Under the pieces are notes generated by a model. It searched no databases and was not told where the DNA came from. It was given only the letters and a program-made list of their open reading frames with translations. Both the position numbers and the translations under genes were made by a program. Below are positions 39,846-48,726 of a stretch of DNA of 64,000 bases, piece by piece; positions within the stretch are counted from its first letter, which is position 1, and each line of letters starts with the position of its first letter. This DNA is from Pseudomonadota bacterium (GTDB lineage Bacteria > Pseudomonadota > Alphaproteobacteria > Azospirillales > Azospirillaceae), in the NCBI GenBank assembly GCA_023423695.1, contig JAFAFA010000011.1, forward strand, positions 62,001 through 126,000. The letters run 5' to 3'.

Positions 39846-41471
39846 TCAGTCGGGCTTTCCGTCGTCCGCGGCACCGCCGGAATCGCCACGCACGAAGCGG
39901 TCGTATTCGCGGGCGATGGCGTCGCCGATGACCCGGTCGAAATCCTCTTCCAGCTCGACCACCAGATCCTTGTAGAGCGTCTCGTACTGGTCCCAGTAGC
40001 GGGCCTTGCGCGCCGCCGGCACGATGCTGTCGAGAAGCCGCGTCTCCAGCCTCTGGCTGAGCGCGCCGGGGTCGAATTTGGCGACCACCTGCTTCAGCGC
40101 GGTCTGCAGCGCCGCGGCATAGGCGAGGTGGTGGACCTGCACGTCGCTCGCCGCCTCGCGCACCGCGTCGGCCATCGGCAGGAAACCGCGCAGGCGCGGG
40201 TTGGCCAGCACCGACACCGCCTCGTCCAGCGTCTCGCAACGCTTCAGCGGGTTCTCCCCCGCCGGGCGGAAGCTGGTCTGCTCCAGATGGAACTCGTCCT
40301 TGAAGCGGGAGCGCGCCCGCAGCGAGGCATGCAGCGCCCCCAGGCTGACACGCAGCGCCTCGCCCAGGCTGCGCATCATCGCATTCGGGTCCGGCAACCC
40401 GTCCGCCGGCAGCGGCGCGCCGAACCCCTCGTAGAAGGCGGCGACCGCCGCCCCCGCATCGGCAACGGGCGCGGCCACGGGCGCAGTGGTCGCCACGGGT
40501 GCAACCGCTGCGGGTGGCGGAGCCGGCACGACCTGAGGCGCGGCGTGGACCGCCGCGGGGGGAACGATGACGGAGTCGTCCGGCAGCGGGATCGGCTCGG
40601 CCGCCCGGGCGACTGGCGCGGGCTCCGCCGGCAGCGGGTCGGCCGCCGGGTCCGGCAGAGTCTCGTCGATGTTCCAGTCTTCCGGCAACGGCTGGGCCGT
40701 CTTCGCCGCAGCGGGGAAGCCCGAATCCGGAAAGGACGGCGCCGCCGGCTGCGGCGCGCCGAGGAGGTCGTCGTCCCAGTCGTCGGGGATGCCGCCACCC
40801 GACGGCTGCGGCGCGGCGGCCGGCGGCTGATAGGAGACGCCGATCGACATCGACTGGTTCAGCGGGTCGGAATGGTCGTCCACCGTGCCGAACCGCCAGT
40901 CCTCCGGCCGCTCCCGCGGTGCCGCACCGCTGCTGGAGGCGGTCCATGCATCGAAAGGCGCCTCTTCCGACCGCAGCGGCTGGTGTTCGAAGGGCCGGTG
41001 ATCGCCGGAGCGGGCCACGGGTTCGGCGAACATCTCGTCGAACTGGTCCGGTGCCGCCGCATGGGCCGGCGGCGGGGCGAAGGGGTCGGGTGCGGCCTCC
41101 GTCGCGCCCAGCCGGAAGGCGCCGGAAATCTCGGTGAAGCTGGGAGCGGACAGCGATTCCACCGTCGCCTCGATGATGAAGCGGCCGATGCGGATGCGGT
41201 CGCCCGACCTGAGATCCGCCGGGACGCTGCGGCCGAGCGGCCGGTCGGAGCCGTTGAGGAAGACGCCGTTGGTGCTGGTGTCGATCACCCGGTAGCCGGC
41301 CCCGGTCTTCTCGAAGACGCAGTGCTGGCGCGACAAAAGCAAATCGGGATCGGGAAGGATCCAGCCATTCTCGACCCCGCGCCCGACGGTGAGGTCGCCG
41401 CCATGCAGCGTCTTCTCGGCATTGCCGCCCAGCGACGCCCGATGGTCCGAAACGATCCTCAGCCTCAGCAT
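39846..41471 (-). CDS. tagH: FHA domain protein of the T6SS (TagH/Fha)
   Basis: The 541-residue protein has an N-terminal FHA phosphothreonine-binding domain (residues 1-105) with VGRGVENGWILPDP, LLSRQHCVF and DTSTNGVFLNG. A long Pro/Ala-rich linker follows. The C-terminal about 200 residues match the TagH domain found in T6SS FHA proteins (ALRVSLGALHASLRARSRFK, NPLKRCETLDEAV, DQYETLYKDLVVELEEDFD). In other species the kinase-phosphorylated FHA pathway activates T6SS assembly after translation. It lies directly upstream of the kinase gene. Confidence 0.9.
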   Translation of the reverse strand: MLRLRIVSDHRASLGGNAEKTLHGGDLTVGRGVENGWILPDPDLLLSRQHCVFEKTGAGYRVIDTSTNGVFLNGSDRPLGRSVPADLRSGDRIRIGRFIIEATVESLSAPSFTEISGAFRLGATEAAPDPFAPPPAHAAAPDQFDEMFAEPVARSGDHRPFEHQPLRSEEAPFDAWTASSSGAAPRERPEDWRFGTVDDHSDPLNQSMSIGVSYQPPAAAPQPSGGGIPDDWDDDLLGAPQPAAPSFPDSGFPAAAKTAQPLPEDWNIDETLPDPAADPLPAEPAPVARAAEPIPLPDDSVIVPPAAVHAAPQVVPAPPPAAVAPVATTAPVAAPVADAGAAVAAFYEGFGAPLPADGLPDPNAMMRSLGEALRVSLGALHASLRARSRFKDEFHLEQTSFRPAGENPLKRCETLDEAVSVLANPRLRGFLPMADAVREAASDVQVHHLAYAAALQTALKQVVAKFDPGALSQRLETRLLDSIVPAARKARYWDQYETLYKDLVVELEEDFDRVIGDAIAREYDRFVRGDSGGAADDGKPD

Positions 41472-41514
41472 TCCACCTTCTCCAACCCCGCTGCCAATCC
41501 CTCTTCCCCGGACG

Positions 41515-41805
41515 TCAGCCGCCGATCACGACCGTCAGCGCCCCGGTCACGATCACCCCGCCATGGGCGGTCTGGTCGCCAAGCCGCGCCGCCGGCCGGC
41601 CGCCGACCATCACCGTCGCCGATCCCTTCACGATCACGTCGGGCGGGCCGACGCAGACGCACATGTCCGTCACCACCGCGGCCGGCAGGAATTCGATCAG
41701 GACCGCCGGCACGCCGGGGCTGACGATCGGGCCGCCGACATGCGGGACCGGGCCGGTCGTCATCGGGCAGGTGTGCATGTCGGTCAGTCGCGCGGCGGGC
41801 GGCAT
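41515..41805 (-). CDS. PAAR-domain spike tip protein
   Basis: The 96-residue protein is a stand-alone PAAR cone that sharpens the VgrG spike. It starts MPPAARLTDMHTCPM and ends in the tip strands GDQTAHGGVIVTGALTVVIGG (split for reading). Zinc ligands are probably His11, Cys13 and later His residues. There is no N- or C-terminal toxin extension. A GGAGGAG Shine-Dalgarno sequence is seen. It lies 24 bases after the DUF4123 adaptor and 44 bases before the FHA gene. Confidence 0.9.
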   Translation of the reverse strand: MPPAARLTDMHTCPMTTGPVPHVGGPIVSPGVPAVLIEFLPAAVVTDMCVCVGPPDVIVKGSATVMVGGRPAARLGDQTAHGGVIVTGALTVVIGG

Positions 41806-41829
41806 GGGCGGTCTCCTCCGGCCTCGGGA

Positions 41830-42474
41830 TCAGCGGATTCGGGCCGCATCCGCGCCCGGACCGGTCCGCAGCGGGATTTCGACGCGGCGCAGGTCGCCGT
41901 TGACCGATTCGAACAGGACGAGCGCATCGGCGCCCGCATCCTCCATCATGAACCGGATGCCCGGGCCGAACAACGCGGCGCGCTGGGCCTCGTCGCTGAT
42001 CGGCAGGAAGCTGCCCAGCACCGCCGGATCGTAGAAGCGGAACAGGTAGGTCGCCCCGCCCTCGCCGTTCACGATGGTGAATTTGCGGAAATGGCGGCGC
42101 ACCGCGTCGATGTCGTCGTCGGCCAGCAGCAGGATGCCCCAGCCGCGGCCCCAACCCTCTCCAACAAGCCAGTCGGCGACGGCGCTGCCGCGCGTCAGCC
42201 GCACCAGATAGGGCGCCACCTCCGCCAGTTCGCTCGCCGTGTCGCCCTGGTAGAGGGAGCGCATGTCGGCCTCCTCCTCCCGCGCCAGCAGGCCGGGATA
42301 GAGTCCGGGATCGCGCGCGGCGTCGACGATCATGTAGAGCGCGGGCTCCTCCCCTCGGCCATCCCCCTGCGGCCACAGGTGATGGGCGAGGCGGGTGACC
42401 ACCTCCTGCGGGGACCGGCGGGGGGAAAGCTCTGTCATCGCCCTGTTCGTGCCTGGGGTCATGCCGGGGTTCAT
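41830..42474 (-). CDS. DUF4123 T6SS adaptor (Tap/TEC-like)
   Basis: The 214-residue protein matches the DUF4123 chaperones that load effectors on VgrG. It has YMIVDAARDPGLYPGLL, TRGSAVADWL, GWGRGWGILLLADDDIDAVRRHF (in pieces) and YLFRFYDPAVLGSFLP. The last segment is a family hallmark (FRFYDPRVL). The ATG at 42474 overlaps the vgrG stop (ATGA), so translation is coupled. Adaptors of this family usually precede their effector gene; here the next gene is a plain PAAR, so the cargo is not obvious. Confidence 0.9.
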   Translation of the reverse strand: MNPGMTPGTNRAMTELSPRRSPQEVVTRLAHHLWPQGDGRGEEPALYMIVDAARDPGLYPGLLAREEEADMRSLYQGDTASELAEVAPYLVRLTRGSAVADWLVGEGWGRGWGILLLADDDIDAVRRHFRKFTIVNGEGGATYLFRFYDPAVLGSFLPISDEAQRAALFGPGIRFMMEDAGADALVLFESVNGDLRRVEIPLRTGPGADAARIR

Positions 42475-44534
42475 GTCTGGCAGATCTCGCACAGCGGCGT
42501 GTTCGACGCGGCGGCGCTGCGCATCACCATGGCCTGGGCCGCGGTCTTCGGGGTGTGACTTTGCGCCGGGCGCGGCAGCTTGGCCTTCGGCGGGGCCGGG
42601 ATCGTCCCGCCCTTGTCCTTGTCGGCGGGCGAGGGCTTGGCCGGCTTGGCCGGCGAGGCGCTCAGCCCGTTGGCCGCGCCGCCGCTGTTGATCAGCACCA
42701 TGGTGCCGTTCATGGCGATGCCGGCCGGGCTCAGAGTGATGAAGTTGCCGCCGACCTTCAGCGTCAGCGAGGCCCCGGCCTCCAGGCACAGGTTCGCCCC
42801 GGCATTGACGGCATAGTTGGTGCCGATCTTGTCGTGCAGATCGACGCCGACCGTGCGCGACACGCCGCCGCCGATGGACTCCACATGGTCGCCGTCCACC
42901 GTGGCGTGGTGGTTCTTGCCCACCCACTCCCACAGGCCGCCGGCAACGTTCACATGCTGGCCCGACGCCACCGAGGTGCGGCTGTCATGGCCGATGCGCA
43001 GGTCGTAGTCGCGCTGGGCATGGACGAAGACCTGCTCCTTGCCGGCCTTGTCCTCGAACCGGATTTCGTTGAAGCCGCGCCCGCCGGGCGAGCTGCGCGT
43101 CTTGATGCCGGAGCGCGTCTTGTGTTCGGGCAGGGCGTAGGTTGGCAGCGCGTCGGCGTTGTTGACCACGCCGATCACCATCGGCCGGTCGGGATCGCCG
43201 TCGACGAAATCGACCAGCACCTCCATGCCGATGCGCGGCACCGTCTGCATGCCCCACTGGTGCCCGGCCCAGCTCTGCGCCACCCGGATCCAGCAGGAGC
43301 TTTTCTCGTCCGAGCGGCCGCGGCGGTCCCAATGGAACTGCACCATGATCCGGCCGAACTTGTCGGTGTAGATCTCCTCCCCCGCCGGGCCGACGACGAA
43401 GGCGGTCTGGATGCCGCGCACCGACGGCTTCGGCGTGCGCCGCGCCGGCCGCACCACCGACTTCGCCGGCAGGGCGCGGAAGCTGTTGCCGTAGGAGGCC
43501 TTGCGCTTGTCGCCGGGCAGGAAGCCCTCGTTGCAGGCGTCGAACTCCAGTTCCGCCACCACGACGGGCTGGTTGTTCTCCGCCGCCGTCGGATGGTCGG
43601 TCAGGGCGAAGGTCATGCCGGGATGCAGGCTGCGGCAGGCGCCGACGCCGCGCACCCCCTCCAGCCCGCGCTCCTCCGTCTCCATCCGGCGGCGGGCGAG
43701 CGCCGAACCGGCGTCGCGGGTGGCATAGCGGCCGGGATATTCGAACAGCTCGTACTTGGTCGAAACCGGCACCTTGGCGACCGACGCCTCACCGCTGTCC
43801 AGCGCCGTACGCGGCGCCTGGAAGTCGTAGTCCTTGGTCGCCCAGCGGCCCGACGCGATGGAATAGACCCGCTCCCACCGCTCGATCTGGTCGGCATACT
43901 GGCCGCTGGGATTGAAGCGCAGGGTGGCCGGCGACAGCTTGGCATAGCCGGCGGCGCTGTCGGACAGGATCAGCTTGTGGCGGTCGCGCTCATGCGCGAA
44001 GTAATAATAGATACCCTCTTCTTCAAGCAGCCGGCTGATGAAGTCGAAATAGGTTTCGTTGTACTGGACGCAGTATTCCCGCGGCTGGTAATTGCCGCTC
44101 AGGCTGCGGAATTCGAAATTGGAGAAGCCGAATTCCTGGAAGATCGTCTCGACGATCTTCGGCACCGCCATCGGCCCGCCACCGCCCAGGCTGTGGAAGA
44201 TGCGGCAATCGCTGGTGTAGGACAGCAGGGACAGCCAGGGCACCACCTCGATGGTGTAATAGCGTTGGTCGCGTCCCACCGGCACGCCGACGCCGAGCGA
44301 GCGGGCGATGCCGTTGACGTAGTGGCGCTCGCCGTCCGGTTGCCGGAAGCCGATGTTGACGCTGTTGCCGACGATGGTTTCGGCGGCCAGCGGCTCGATA
44401 GGGCCGAGCGCGTCGATGCGGTAGAGGAAGGGGCTGGAAAGCGCCACGCGCCCCTGCACCCGCTCCACCAGCAGCACGTCGGGTCCGGCCGGCGTTTCCA
44501 GCGACAGCAAACGGTCGTCCTGCGTGAACTGCAT
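42471..44534 (-). CDS. vgrG: VgrG spike protein
   Basis: The 687-residue protein forms the trimeric T6SS spike. The gp27-like base (about 1-370) has FLYRIDALG, CVQYNETYFDFISRLLEEEG and YYYFAHE. The gp5 OB domain follows with YTDKFGRIMVQFHWDRRG and SWAGHQWGMQTVPRIGMEV. The beta-helix comes next (ESIGGGVSRTVG, LKVGGNFITLSPAGI). The last 65 residues are a Pro/Lys/Ala-rich tail ending CEICQT, with no recognisable toxin domain. The start shares one base with the tagF stop; the stop overlaps the DUF4123 gene. Confidence 0.96.
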   Translation of the reverse strand: MQFTQDDRLLSLETPAGPDVLLVERVQGRVALSSPFLYRIDALGPIEPLAAETIVGNSVNIGFRQPDGERHYVNGIARSLGVGVPVGRDQRYYTIEVVPWLSLLSYTSDCRIFHSLGGGGPMAVPKIVETIFQEFGFSNFEFRSLSGNYQPREYCVQYNETYFDFISRLLEEEGIYYYFAHERDRHKLILSDSAAGYAKLSPATLRFNPSGQYADQIERWERVYSIASGRWATKDYDFQAPRTALDSGEASVAKVPVSTKYELFEYPGRYATRDAGSALARRRMETEERGLEGVRGVGACRSLHPGMTFALTDHPTAAENNQPVVVAELEFDACNEGFLPGDKRKASYGNSFRALPAKSVVRPARRTPKPSVRGIQTAFVVGPAGEEIYTDKFGRIMVQFHWDRRGRSDEKSSCWIRVAQSWAGHQWGMQTVPRIGMEVLVDFVDGDPDRPMVIGVVNNADALPTYALPEHKTRSGIKTRSSPGGRGFNEIRFEDKAGKEQVFVHAQRDYDLRIGHDSRTSVASGQHVNVAGGLWEWVGKNHHATVDGDHVESIGGGVSRTVGVDLHDKIGTNYAVNAGANLCLEAGASLTLKVGGNFITLSPAGIAMNGTMVLINSGGAANGLSASPAKPAKPSPADKDKGGTIPAPPKAKLPRPAQSHTPKTAAQAMVMRSAAASNTPLCEICQT

Positions 44535-45142
44535 CACGCCCCCTCCTCCTTGGCACGGCCGGTCAGGAAATCGACGAAGGATGCAGCCGGCGGCAGGCCG
44601 GCGGATGTGAAGCCCTGCTCCGCCACGCCCTCCCCGCCCAGCGTCCACCAGCGGGCGCCGGTGGATGGCTCCGCGTCAGACAACTGCGGCACCGACAGGG
44701 CGGCGACGGAGCCGACGAAGGCCTCCACGTCCAGCGTGTGGGTCAGGACGGACAGAGCCAGCTCCTCCGCCGCCTCGAACCATGCGGCATCGCTCTCGGC
44801 ACCGGCGGCGGTCCGGCCGGGCGCCAGCAGGGCGACCAGCGCCAGCGGGAATTGCCGCCCGGCCTTGTCGACGCTGGGCATCATCACGCCGGCCGCCGCC
44901 TGCGGCCCGCAAACCCCGGCCTCCAGCGTGAAGCGCCAGATCGGCGCATTCAAATAGCGGTCCATCCACCCGTCGCCCAGCGCTGTCCGGCTGGCCTGCA
45001 GCCCATCGAGCAGCCAATCGTGCCACGGGTCGGCGAAGCTGCGCGGCAGCCCGCGCAGCAGGAAGTCGCCCCGCGCCGGCAGCTTCCCGAAGCACCCCGC
45101 ATTTCCCATTCCAGGCTGCCCCATCACAGGCTGTCCGGGCAT
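44534..45142 (-). CDS. tagF: TagF, T6SS-associated protein
   Basis: The 202-residue protein is TagF (DUF2094), a post-translational repressor of T6SS assembly in Pseudomonas and Agrobacterium. It has the N-terminal GCFGKLPARGDFLLRGLP signature, then FADPWHDWLLDGLQASR and a WRFTLEAGVCG segment. ATG 45142 has AAGGA six bases upstream. A second ATG at 45124 would share one base with the tssM stop and is an alternative (196 residues). It is placed between tssM and vgrG. Confidence 0.9.
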   Translation of the reverse strand: MPGQPVMGQPGMGNAGCFGKLPARGDFLLRGLPRSFADPWHDWLLDGLQASRTALGDGWMDRYLNAPIWRFTLEAGVCGPQAAAGVMMPSVDKAGRQFPLALVALLAPGRTAAGAESDAAWFEAAEELALSVLTHTLDVEAFVGSVAALSVPQLSDAEPSTGARWWTLGGEGVAEQGFTSAGLPPAASFVDFLTGRAKEEGA

Positions 45143-48100
45143 CGGAAGTCCTTGAGGTCGCGGATCGAGAAGGGATTGACCGCGCTGGTCATCCGCACGT
45201 CGAAGCTGGCCGACTTTCCGGCGGCGCCGAAGCTCAGTGGGATGCGGTCGGGCACCGATCCCTTGCGGCCCCGGTTGGCGTCCAGCGTGCGGAACCAGGC
45301 CCAGCTGCCGGTGCGCTGGGTCATCTCCGGCGGCTCGGTCGGCTGGCCGGTGAAGGTGACGCGCAGGTCGCCCGCACCGCCCGGCTTCGGCCATTGCAGC
45401 CCCTGCGCCAGCGTGGCGGTGCGGGCGAAGGTCATGCGCTGGCCGTCGATGTCCAGATCCACCTGCTCCACCCCGGCGCCGAGATAGGTCGGCCGCAGCT
45501 CGAAGCGCAGCGACGGCACCCGGCCGCCGTCGGGGAAGAAGGCGTCGCGGATCATCGCCGCATGCTGGAAGGCCGGCAGCACCGAGGCCGGAATGCCGAG
45601 ATCGGCGGCCGAGGGCTGCCAGCGCCAGGGCTCCTTCGTCGTATCGACGAAGGGACGCAGCCGGTTGGTGAAGAAGGCGTCGATCAGCCCGCTTGGCGCG
45701 AACAGCCGGGCGAAGTCGTCCATGCCGACATCGGCCGAGGCGCCCTTGACGAAGGGATAGCGGTTGTCGAGCGCGCGGCGGCACCAGGGCAGCACCGTGC
45801 TCTGCCATTCCGCGTTGATCTGCGACCGCGCGCCGCTCAGCGTCCGCGCCGTGCCCTGCTCCACCAGCTCCTCGGTCCAGCGGCGCACCGGCTGCGGGTA
45901 ATAGGCCACGTCGGTGGCGAGCTTCTGGAACACCTCGCCGCCGCCATTCGCCGCCAGATCGAACAGCTTCTGCCCGTTGCCGGAGCCCAGCGACAGCCGG
46001 GCCAGCACGGCATGCACGCCCTCCAGCTGGCGCAGCAGCTCCTCCAGACGGGCATTGCCGCTGTTGCGGGTGAAGTCGTTCAGCGGGCGGAAGCGGTCGT
46101 CCACCATCTGCGTGACCAGCTTGGCGACGCCGCTGTCGGCGACCGCCGCGGCCACGGCGGCCACCGCCGGAGCGGCGCCGGCAGGCGCCTCAGGCACGCG
46201 CTGCAAGGTCGTCTCGGTCGCCACCGCCGCCAGCAGCTTCTGCAGGGGGGAGCTGCGGCCGGACAGGATGTTGACCTCCTCGCCCAGCGCCTGCGGATTG
46301 GCCGCCGGCACCAGCGTGATGTCGTTCAGCAGCGCGTCCCAGCGGCCGGCATAGTCGCGCAGGTACAGCGTCAGCGCCGCCGTCTCCAGCTCCGGCCCGG
46401 CCTCCTCGCCGCGGGGCGGGCCCAGCAGCCAGCTGAGGTCACGCACCGACCGCGCCGCGCCGGGCAGGCCCGGCAGCATCACGGTGGTAAAGCCCTGCTG
46501 GGTGTAGAAGCCTGGAATGCCGTCGCTGAACCGCGCGCCGGAGGAGCGGCGGAACACCCGGTCGCCTTCCGGCCCGGCCTGCTCGGTCGGGCGCCATTCC
46601 TGCAGCTTGCGCGCGGCCTCGCCGTCGCGGATGGCGGCATAGGCACGGGCGGCCAGCGGCGTACGGGCCAGCACCTCACGCGACTGCCGGATCAGCTCGG
46701 CGTCCAGGTTCACTTTCGGAAGGCCGGCGGGCGCGCCGAGCCCGGCATCGATGTGGCCGAGAAGCGCCTTGGTTTCGTCCTCGCCCGGCGGCGGCGAGAC
46801 GCGGCGCAGCCAGCCGGCGGTCCAGGCCTTCACCTCCTCGCCGTTGACCGGCCCGGCGCCGCCCAGCGTCAGGTAGAGGCGCAGCAGCGCCTCGACCGCC
46901 GGAGCGTCGTCGGCGATCAGCCGGTCGCGCAGGTCGCGCTGCACCCGAACCAGCAGGCGCGGCACCAGCAGCCCGTTGACGGCGCGGCGGTAGAGCGCGT
47001 CGCCGGCCTCCTCCAGCTTGTCGCCCTGGTAGAGGCCGAAATCGAGGGCCAGCCTCTGCTTCAGCGCCAGCGTGTCGTGGCCGGCCGGCAGGGCGCGCAG
47101 CTCGTTCAGCACCGGCAGCACGCGGCGGATGTCGTCGTCGGCGACGGTGCCGGCGGCCAGCGCCTCCGCCTTCGGGCGATAGGCGTCGACCGCCTGCTGT
47201 TCGCGGTCGATCAGCCCGGCATTGCCGAGATAGCTGGCGACCCAGGCGGCGGTGGCGGCGACGGTGACCAGCCCGAACAGGCTGTAGGCGATGCGCGGAA
47301 CCCAGATGCGCCGCCGCTCCGCCGCCGGATCGAAGCCGACCAGATTGGCCTCGCGGAACACCAGATCGTTCAGAAGCCCGCCGAGGAAATAGCTGCGCTG
47401 CTGTCCGGCGGCGACGGCGCCGCCGCGGAAGGGCGCCGCCGGCAGGCCGAAGCTCTCGGCCAGCCCGCCGATCAGCCGGTCGATCTGCGTGCCTTCCTGG
47501 GTGCCGCTGGTGAAATAGATGCCGCGCAACCGCAGCGCCGGCTCGTAGCGGTTGGCCTTGAAGGCGGCGGCGACGAAGTCGAGCAACGGCTCCTTCAGCG
47601 AGGCCAACTGCGAGGGGAAGGCGAAGATCGCGCCGCGGCGCTCCTGCGCATGCTCCTGCTGGATGCGGTCGACGGCGCGGGCGGACAGCCGGCCGGCGAT
47701 GCCGTCCAACTCGCTGCCCAGCGTCGCCATGCCGGCATCGCCCAACTCGCTTTCGGATGCCGGTAGGGTGACGCCGACGATCTGCCGGCGCTCGTCCCGG
47801 TTCAGGTCGTGGAAGAACTCGTTGAAGCCGGCGATCAGGTCGGCCTTGGTCAGCAGCAGATAGACCGGCGCCTTGACCTTCAAGGTCTCGTACAGCTCGC
47901 GCAGGCGGCGGCGGATGGCGGCGGCATGCTGCGCCCGCTCCTCCGGCCCGGCGGCGGCGAGGTCGGGGACCGCCATCGCCACCAGCACGCCGTTGATCGG
48001 CTGGCGCGAGCGCGCGTCCTTCAAAAGCTTCAGGAAGGCGCCCCAGCCGGTCTGGTCGACCGCCTCGTGGCTGTCCTGGGTGGTGTAGCGCCCGGCGGTG

Positions 48101-48633
48101 TCGAGGAAGATCGCCTCGTCGGCGAACCACCAATCGCATTGCCGGGTGCCACCGACGCCCTTCAGCGGCTTGGCCCCGGTCTGGTCGGCCAGCGGGAAGT
48201 TCAGGCCGCTCTTCAGCAGCGCCGTGGTCTTGCCGGCGCCCGGCGGACCGATGATGACGTACCAGGGGGTGCTGTAGAGATAGCCGTCGCCCAGCCCCCG
48301 CTGCTTGCGGCCGGCCTTCAGCAGGGCGAGGGAGTCGGCGAAGGTCTTGCGCAGCCCGGCGACCTCGTCGGCCTGGTCCATCGCCGCCATGCGGGCCGCG
48401 TCGCTGCCGCCGGTCAGCTCCGCCGTCATCCGCTCCTCGGCCTTGGCGTCGCGGCGCTTCAGCAGGATCAGCACGACGGCCAGGATCGGGAAGGGCACGG
48501 CGGCGGCCACGGCCAGCCAGGGCATCTCCAGCCCGGCCAGCGGCGCCAGCAGCGCGATCAGCGCCGCCGCGATCGCCGCACCGACGAAGCCCAGCACTGC
48601 GCGGGAGAGCAAGATGGCGGTCAGCCGACTCAT
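45124..48633 (-). CDS. tssM: TssM (IcmF family) T6SS inner-membrane protein
   Basis: The 1169-residue protein spans the periplasm and links TssL to the outer membrane. Two N-terminal membrane helices (about 12-33 and 40-58) are followed by a cytoplasmic NTPase domain with Walker A GPPGAGKT at 129-136 and FLDTAGRY. A third helix lies near residue 450 (YSLFGLVTVAATAAWVAS). The large periplasmic part follows, with the C-terminal TssM beta domain. The length is typical. The stop overlaps tagF. It lies 93 bases downstream of tssL. Confidence 0.95.
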   Translation of the reverse strand: MSRLTAILLSRAVLGFVGAAIAAALIALLAPLAGLEMPWLAVAAAVPFPILAVVLILLKRRDAKAEERMTAELTGGSDAARMAAMDQADEVAGLRKTFADSLALLKAGRKQRGLGDGYLYSTPWYVIIGPPGAGKTTALLKSGLNFPLADQTGAKPLKGVGGTRQCDWWFADEAIFLDTAGRYTTQDSHEAVDQTGWGAFLKLLKDARSRQPINGVLVAMAVPDLAAAGPEERAQHAAAIRRRLRELYETLKVKAPVYLLLTKADLIAGFNEFFHDLNRDERRQIVGVTLPASESELGDAGMATLGSELDGIAGRLSARAVDRIQQEHAQERRGAIFAFPSQLASLKEPLLDFVAAAFKANRYEPALRLRGIYFTSGTQEGTQIDRLIGGLAESFGLPAAPFRGGAVAAGQQRSYFLGGLLNDLVFREANLVGFDPAAERRRIWVPRIAYSLFGLVTVAATAAWVASYLGNAGLIDREQQAVDAYRPKAEALAAGTVADDDIRRVLPVLNELRALPAGHDTLALKQRLALDFGLYQGDKLEEAGDALYRRAVNGLLVPRLLVRVQRDLRDRLIADDAPAVEALLRLYLTLGGAGPVNGEEVKAWTAGWLRRVSPPPGEDETKALLGHIDAGLGAPAGLPKVNLDAELIRQSREVLARTPLAARAYAAIRDGEAARKLQEWRPTEQAGPEGDRVFRRSSGARFSDGIPGFYTQQGFTTVMLPGLPGAARSVRDLSWLLGPPRGEEAGPELETAALTLYLRDYAGRWDALLNDITLVPAANPQALGEEVNILSGRSSPLQKLLAAVATETTLQRVPEAPAGAAPAVAAVAAAVADSGVAKLVTQMVDDRFRPLNDFTRNSGNARLEELLRQLEGVHAVLARLSLGSGNGQKLFDLAANGGGEVFQKLATDVAYYPQPVRRWTEELVEQGTARTLSGARSQINAEWQSTVLPWCRRALDNRYPFVKGASADVGMDDFARLFAPSGLIDAFFTNRLRPFVDTTKEPWRWQPSAADLGIPASVLPAFQHAAMIRDAFFPDGGRVPSLRFELRPTYLGAGVEQVDLDIDGQRMTFARTATLAQGLQWPKPGGAGDLRVTFTGQPTEPPEMTQRTGSWAWFRTLDANRGRKGSVPDRIPLSFGAAGKSASFDVRMTSAVNPFSIRDLKDFRCPDSL

Positions 48634-48726
48634 TCCGATACCCCTGTCCCTGATCTTCTTTCGGCGTCTTCGCCTTTCAGCGTCTCTGCCGGCCGCTGGC
48701 GCCGCCCCGATGCGGGGCGGCTCCGC

